From Dugong dugon (lineage: Eukaryota; Chordata; Mammalia; Sirenia; Dugongidae): a DNA stretch of 64,000 nucleotides. Of this stretch, positions 59,439-64,000 are shown one piece after another; position 1 is the first letter of the stretch; each line of letters begins with the position of its first letter. Made by a program: the position numbers and the translations under genes. The notes under the pieces are model-generated. The model was not told where the DNA came from and ran no database searches. It worked only from the letters and a program-made list of their open reading frames with translations. The stretch covers positions 115,794,650 to 115,858,649 of the forward strand of contig CM057469.1 of assembly GCA_030035585.1 (NCBI GenBank). Reading direction: 5' to 3'.

Positions 59439-59780
59439 TCTATCAATTTGTCATACTGTGGTGGCTTATGAGTTGCTATGATGCTGGAAGTTATGCCTTC
59501 AGCATTTCAAATACCAGCAGGGTCACCCATGGTGGAAAGGTTTCAATGCAGCTTCCAGACTAAGACAGACTAGGACGAAGGAGCTGGTGGTCTACTTCTG
59601 AGAAAAAACTGGCCATTGAAAACGTTATGAATATTAGCAGAACATTATCTGACATAGTGTTAGAAGATAAGCCCCACAGGTTGGAAAGCACTCAAAATAC
59701 GACTGGGAAAGAGCTGCCTCTTCAAAGTAGAGTGGACCTTAGTGGTGTGGATGGAGTAAAGCTTTTGGGACCTTCGTTTA
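59439..59780 (+). mobile_element. RTE LINE, inverted 5' end of the same insertion
   Basis: Plus-strand RTE 5' leader starting at the element's own 5' end ('tctatcaatttgtcatactg', compare the reverse complement near 46800-46815) and running through the upstream small ORF to 'gggaccttcgttta'. About 1.6 kb of the element (endonuclease and linker) is missing between this and the 3' segment. Confidence 0.9.
59627..59780 (+). pseudogene. Upstream small ORF of the inverted RTE
   Basis: Starts M-N-I-S-R-T-L-S-D-I-V-L-E-D and keeps R-L-E-S-T-Q, L-P-L-Q-S-R-V-D-L and D-G-V-K-L-L-G-P-S-F without a stop up to the insertion edge; the open frame then runs on into L2 sequence by chance. Third open example of this frame in the window. 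Confidence 0.5.
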
Positions 59781-60839
59781 CCAAGGTCATAAATACTTCT
59801 ATTTTGCCAAATATAATACTCCAGTCTCATTTCTCAATTTACACAAACTCTCCACAATATTTAACATTTAGTCTCTCCTTGAAATAGTTCTGAAATTAGA
59901 CAACATATTCTCCTGGATTTTGTCCATCTCTACGAACATTCTTTCTAGGTTTCTCTAGCTCCCCTTCTTCCCAATGGCTGTCCAGCCCTGGTCCTTGGAC
60001 TTCTACTCTTCTTAGTCTACACTTTCTCCCTTGGTGATCTCATTGGTTTCTATGGCTTTAAATTCCCTCTATAGTCTAAGGATTTCCAACTTTACATCAC
60101 CAGTCAGAGTTATCTGTACAACTTGACATCTCCATTTGGCAATTAAAATAAGCATTTCAGTCTTAACGTACAGAATTCAAACAAAACAAAAACAACTGCA
60201 ACAAAACTCAGAAATCTTAACTCCACTCAAAAACATGTTTCTCTCCCATTGTCCCTCATTTCAAAAAATGGCATCCCCATGACCTAAACTGGTCAGACTA
60301 AAATCTTTTATTTCACTGTTGCTCTCTCACCACATATGACAGCAAAGAGCTTTATCTTTAAAATATATCCAGTGTCTAATCACCCTTCATAACTCTCATT
60401 GCTACCACCTATTCCAGGGAAACTTCATCTCCCATGTGGACAAACACAATAACTTTCAAATTCTTCATCTATCTTTCATTATTGTCATAGTGATTTTTTT
60501 TTTAATTACTCTGATTATATTACTCTCTGATTTTTGTCTACTGCTACTTTATAAGTACACTGAGATTTTTCCTATTCCTTAGACACCACAAGCTCATTCT
60601 CACCTCAGCATTTTGTACACATTTCGCCTTTTCCTACAATGATCATGCTGTGGATTTTCCCAGGATTGACTTCTTCCCCTTGTTCAGGACTCTGCTTAAA
60701 TGGCATCTATTTAGAGAAGTCTTCTCTTCATCAAAATAGTTACTCCCACTTCAAGTCTGTTATTGTCTATTCTCTTGACCTTATGTGCTGACAGGAACTA
60801 CTTGCCATGAACACACACACATACACATACAAACATACC

Positions 60840-60842
<3 letters not shown>

Positions 60843-60876
<34 letters not shown>
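60843..60876. repeat. (TA)n microsatellite
   Basis: Seventeen TA units, with CA-rich sequence before it (60808-60836), inside the L2 3' region. Confidence 0.95.
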
Positions 60877-60880
<4 letters not shown>

Positions 60881-60952
60881 CATATACATACATAAAAATA
60901 TGTAGCATACATATTGTAAATATATATTTATATATTTAAAATAATAAAAAAA

Positions 60953-61151
60953 AAACCATTGCTGTCCAGTTGATTTCCACTCAAAGTAACTGTATAGGAC
61001 AGAGTAGAACTGCCCCATTAGGTTTCCAAGGCTGTAATCTTTATGGAAGCAGACTGCCACATCTTTCTCCTGTGGAGTGGTGGATGAGTTGGAACTACTG
61101 ATCTTTCAGTTATTAGCCGAGAGCTTAACCACTGCACCATCAGGGCTCCTT
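60953..61151 (-). mobile_element. AfroSINE, long type, antisense
   Basis: 'ccattgctgtccagttgatt', 'aggacagagtagaactgccc', 'ttccaaggctgtaatcttta', 'cagactgccacatctttctc' and the head 'ccactgcaccatcagggctc'. It includes the middle block absent from the shorter AfroSINEs here. Confidence 0.9.
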
Positions 61152-61463
61152 CATATAAAATATATAAAATAGAATTTGTTTTATCACATATATGTTTCTA
61201 CCTTCCTGAGTAGGTAATAAGTTTTATGAGGACGGAAACATTCCCTGTCATAGCTAACGCCTCACCTTCATGGTCTACCAGACTCATGTTTCATAGTAAA
61301 TAACAATTGAATAGTGATTCAATAAAAATCTAATACTCATGAAACACTATATAGCTGATAATAGAAAAAAATCATAACTATATTATGCAAAGGAAGAAGT
61401 AACAGCAAAAATGGTAATGAGTGATTATAATATATATCCTTACACATATGTATTTAATGTAAA

Positions 61464-61986
61464 TCTTCTGTAAAAGACCTCTTTCAAGTGTTTAATGGCA
61501 AAGATGTCACTTTGAGGACTAAGGTGAACCTGACCCAACCCATAGTATTTTCAACTGCCTCATATGCATTCAAAAACTGGACGGTGAATAATGAAGACCG
61601 AAGAAGAATTGATGCCTTTGAATTATCGTGTTGGCAAAGAATATTGAATATACCATGGACTATTGGAAGTATTAACAAATATGTCTTGGAAGAAGTACAG
61701 CCAGAATGCTCCTTAGAAGCTAGGATGGCAAGACTTCATCTCACGTATTTTGGACGTGTTATCAGGAAGGACCAGTCTCTGGAGAAGGGCATCATGCCTG
61801 GTAAAGTAGAAGGTCAGCAAAGAAAAGGAAGACCCTCAACAAGATGGATTGACACACTGGCTGTAAATGGGGCTGAAGCATAGCAAAGACTGTGAGGATG
61901 GTGCAGGACCAGGCAGTGTTTCATTCTGTGGTACACAGGGTTGCTATGAGTCGGAACCAACCGGACAGCACCTAACAACAACAACA
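61464..61986 (+). mobile_element. RTE LINE 3' end, sense strand
   Basis: 5'-truncated copy holding the C-terminal domain in one open frame (61488-61883, 131 codons: D-A-F-E-L-S-C-W-Q-R-I-L-N-I-P-W-T, V-L-E-E-V-Q-P-E-C-S-L, F-G-R-V-I-R-K-D-Q-S-L) and the tail 'cagcacctaacaacaacaac'. 'atttaatg' occurs on both sides (61452-61459 and about 61988-61995), a likely TSD. Confidence 0.93.
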
Positions 61987-63109
61987 AATTTAATGAAACA
62001 CGATTCTTTTGTATAGCTGTACATAAGATACCTTTCCATCTCTATGTTTTTATTGTTGTAAAACATACACAATGTGAAATTTACCATTAGTGACATATAT
62101 TTTTAATCTTTAAATTTGATTAAAATAAATGAGACAGAATTGAAATAGTATCTTAATACAGTAATAGAAAATATTTAATACTTACTATTTGCTAAGCATC
62201 AATACATTCGTGTTTACTCTACCAAAAATATATATTTTAACATGTTTGAAATTTAGAAAAAAAGATTTCCTAAAGAAAAAATTAAACTTCATTTTTTCAA
62301 TTGATGTAGAAGTTTTATGTGACCACAGTAACACTAACAATGAATAATACAACTTGAAACACAGCCCAAAAAAATCAGAGCAAAAATAACTGGAAAATAA
62401 ATAAAAACAATCTTCTAATTACAGCCTACTTTAGAAAACAACAAAGCTAAAAGAAAACGTATCAAAACATAGTCAAAGCAAAATTCAAGTATTTAACTGG
62501 AAATGAATGGAACACAATATGTAGAATTGAATTTTTAAGCAATTTAAAAAAGGAATGACAAGATGAAAATAATAAATGTAGGAGAAAAGTTATGGTAAAA
62601 GATAAGCAGAAAATTATTAATTACACAGCAAAAAAAAAGTAAAATTGGCAAACAATTTTAAGAACTGTTCATTTTGTTTTTTGAAAGCACACATATTAGA
62701 AAAGAACTGCAATATGCAAAGTTGAAGCCTCACTTCTGACCCTGATGTTTCAAGATATTTGTTTCCTCACTGTATTGGAGGAAGTGTTTTATAAGTTTAT
62801 CCGGAAGAAAAGCCACATGGGCGGGCAATGTGTTTTGCCCCCCGCCCACAGCTGTCACTTTGGAATGCTTTGCCTTGCCGGACAAACACAGTCTGTGTAT
62901 GCCTTCAGTTATTTGCAAGGCACTCTCCCCTTGACAAGAGTAGCCCAAGAAAAGCAAGAGAGATTTCCAGTGTTTTGTGGCCACAAAAGCCTTTTGAGGA
63001 TTATTCTGGAGCTATAGTGCCAAATGGAACCAAATGCAATTTAACCACCCCTCTCTTTCTTTTGTTTCATGTTAATAAATGCTATCTTCCCCACCCCCCC
63101 CCCATTAGT
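61987..63109. other. Unassigned DNA
   Basis: 62045-62110 resembles an old antisense L1 3' UTR ('gttgtaaaacatacacaatg'). The rest is AT-rich. The 62730-63142 part has overlapping frames (84-104 codons) on both strands without known motifs. Confidence 0.4.
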
Positions 63110-63907
63110 TTACTTTTAATCGCTCTGTGCCTTCATTTTTAACATGCATTTCTTGTAGGCAGCAGAAAGTCAGGTTTTTTGCTTTTGCATCCGATTGGAT
63201 AATCTATGCTTTTTTTACTGAGGCATTTAGAACAGAAATCAGAAATTTATAGTCAGTGGGGCAAATCTGGGCCAAATCCAGCCGTGCCATTCAGTTGCAT
63301 ACTGTCTAAGGCTGATTTTGTGCAACAACAACAAAGTTAAGTTGTTTCTATATGGCTTGCAAAGCTTAAAATGTTTGCGGTTTGGCCCTTCACCAAAAAA
63401 CGTTTGTTTACTCCTAGTTTGCAGTGAATGTGATCTTTGACATGATTAGATTTAAGTGTATAGTCTTGCTGTTTCTATTTGATCTATCTTTCCTTTGCCA
63501 CCCCTCCTTTACTATATTTCTGCCTTTTTTTTTTTTTTTGGATTGAGTGTTTTTATGGTATGTATTTTATTTTATCTTCTTTTATGGCCCATTTGCTATA
63601 ACTCTTTATCTTGTCATTTTAACAGTGTTTACAATTTATTGTGTACATCTTTAGGTTATCACAGCCTACTTCAAGTGATCGTATATAACGTCACTTACAG
63701 CATGAGACCTTTGTAAGAAGGTACTTTCACTTTTTACCTCCTGGCCTTTATTCTCTATGTGGTATACACCCCATGATACACTATTGTTATTTTTTAAGAA
63801 TTAATTATCCTATAGAGGAATACAAAAGTAAGAAAAAAAATCTTGTATTTTTACCCATGGAGTTATCCTTTCTGGTGTTTTCTTCATTCTTTCTTTATAG
63901 ATCCATA
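63110..63907 (-). mobile_element. Old L1 ORF2, antisense
   Basis: 'atgcatttcttgtaggcagc' (63145), then after a hAT insertion 'tttggattgagtgtttttat', 'cacagcctacttcaagtgat', and the 'ttacccatggagttatcctt' area. This runs parallel to the L1 text at 22340-22740 and 23400-23640, so it is the same part of L1. Confidence 0.7.
63254..63417. mobile_element. hAT-type DNA transposon remnant
   Basis: Ends 'cagtggggcaaat' and, inverted, 'ctaggagtaaacaaacg'. The inner text 'atggcttgcaaagcttaaaa' and 'gcggtttggcccttcaccaa' resembles mammalian hAT-Charlie MITEs. Flanks tttatagt (63246-63253) and tttgcagt (63418-63425) agree at 6 of 8 bases, the duplication length of hAT elements. It sits within the L1. Confidence 0.7.
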
Positions 63908-64000
63908 TCAGGTATGTGAAAGCTGGGCAATTAAAAAGGAAGGCAAAATAAGAATTGATGCATTGGTATTGTGGTGCTGGCAAAGAATATAGTATATGCT
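63908..64000 (+). mobile_element. RTE LINE fragment cut by the window edge
   Basis: Sense RTE starting at 'tatgtgaaagctgggcaatt' and running through 'tggtgctggcaaagaatata', the start of the C-terminal domain. It continues beyond the window. Confidence 0.85.

Larger units (their letters stand above)
57990..61330 (+). mobile_element. L2 LINE, sense, long remnant broken by RTE and AfroSINE
   Basis: L2 reverse transcriptase to 3' end. 'cctccactgaaactgctcat' stands before the RTE. After it come 'ggtccttggacttctactct', 'tcccttggtgatctcattgg', 'acttgacatctccatttggc', 'aatatatccagtgtctaatc', 'aggactctgcttaaatggca' and finally the tail 'ataagttttatgaggacgga'. Interrupted by the RTE at 58171-59780, a (TA)n run and the AfroSINE at 60953-61151. 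Its coding frame is decayed. Confidence 0.8.

Overview
This window is non-coding DNA from a placental mammal, almost certainly an afrotherian and most likely of the elephant / manatee / hyrax group. Three things point there: about eleven pieces of an RTE-type (BovB-like) LINE with a (GTT)n/(AAC)n 3' tail, tRNA-derived AfroSINEs, and L1 copies with an unusual 3' UTR. These lie among repeats shared by placental mammals (L2, MIR, MLT1-type LTRs, Tigger1, a hAT remnant, old L1). I found no intact host gene, no exon I can defend, no RNA gene, no CpG island and no CRISPR. Family names come from recognising sequence by eye; none was checked by a search.

Layout. 0-10.6 kb: a truncated RTE at the edge, MIRs, an old L1 3' end split by a younger L1 with a 17-bp target-site duplication (TSD), an inverted RTE (4.1-5.9 kb), two AfroSINEs, and an RTE tail joined to L1 5'-UTR-like DNA. 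10.6-17 kb: L2 pieces, quiet DNA and an MLT1-type solo LTR with a 5-bp TSD. 17-24.7 kb: RTEs and one old antisense L1 split by an RTE, a small DNA transposon, another repeat and an AfroSINE. 24.7-31 kb: mostly quiet DNA. 31-35.7 kb: a local tandem duplication whose second copy took an L1 and a nearly full-length RTE. 37-43 kb: antisense L2, then a decayed tandem array of about 0.3-kb units interrupted by an L1 with a perfect 16-bp TSD. 43-50 kb: an L1 broken by an AfroSINE, by a full-length RTE that itself holds a retroviral solo LTR, and by a Tigger1. 51.7-55 kb: an AfroSINE split by an L1, then a plus-strand RTE. 56-61.5 kb: LTR-like DNA and a long L2 broken by an inverted RTE and an AfroSINE. 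61.5-64 kb: an RTE 3' end, quiet DNA, antisense L1 with a hAT inside, and a last RTE running off the edge.

The window works as a record of insertions rather than as a set of cooperating genes. RTE supplied the endonuclease and reverse transcriptase and makes up about 25% of the sequence. AfroSINEs end in a tail like that of RTE, which suggests they borrowed its machinery. Every transposon ORF is broken. The observations most worth a second look are the decayed tandem array (39-42.6 kb), L1 copies carrying two copies of the 3' tip, a small upstream ORF that stays open in three RTE copies, two RTE insertions inverted in the way twin priming predicts, and a possible L1-RTE chimera at 9.6-10.6 kb.
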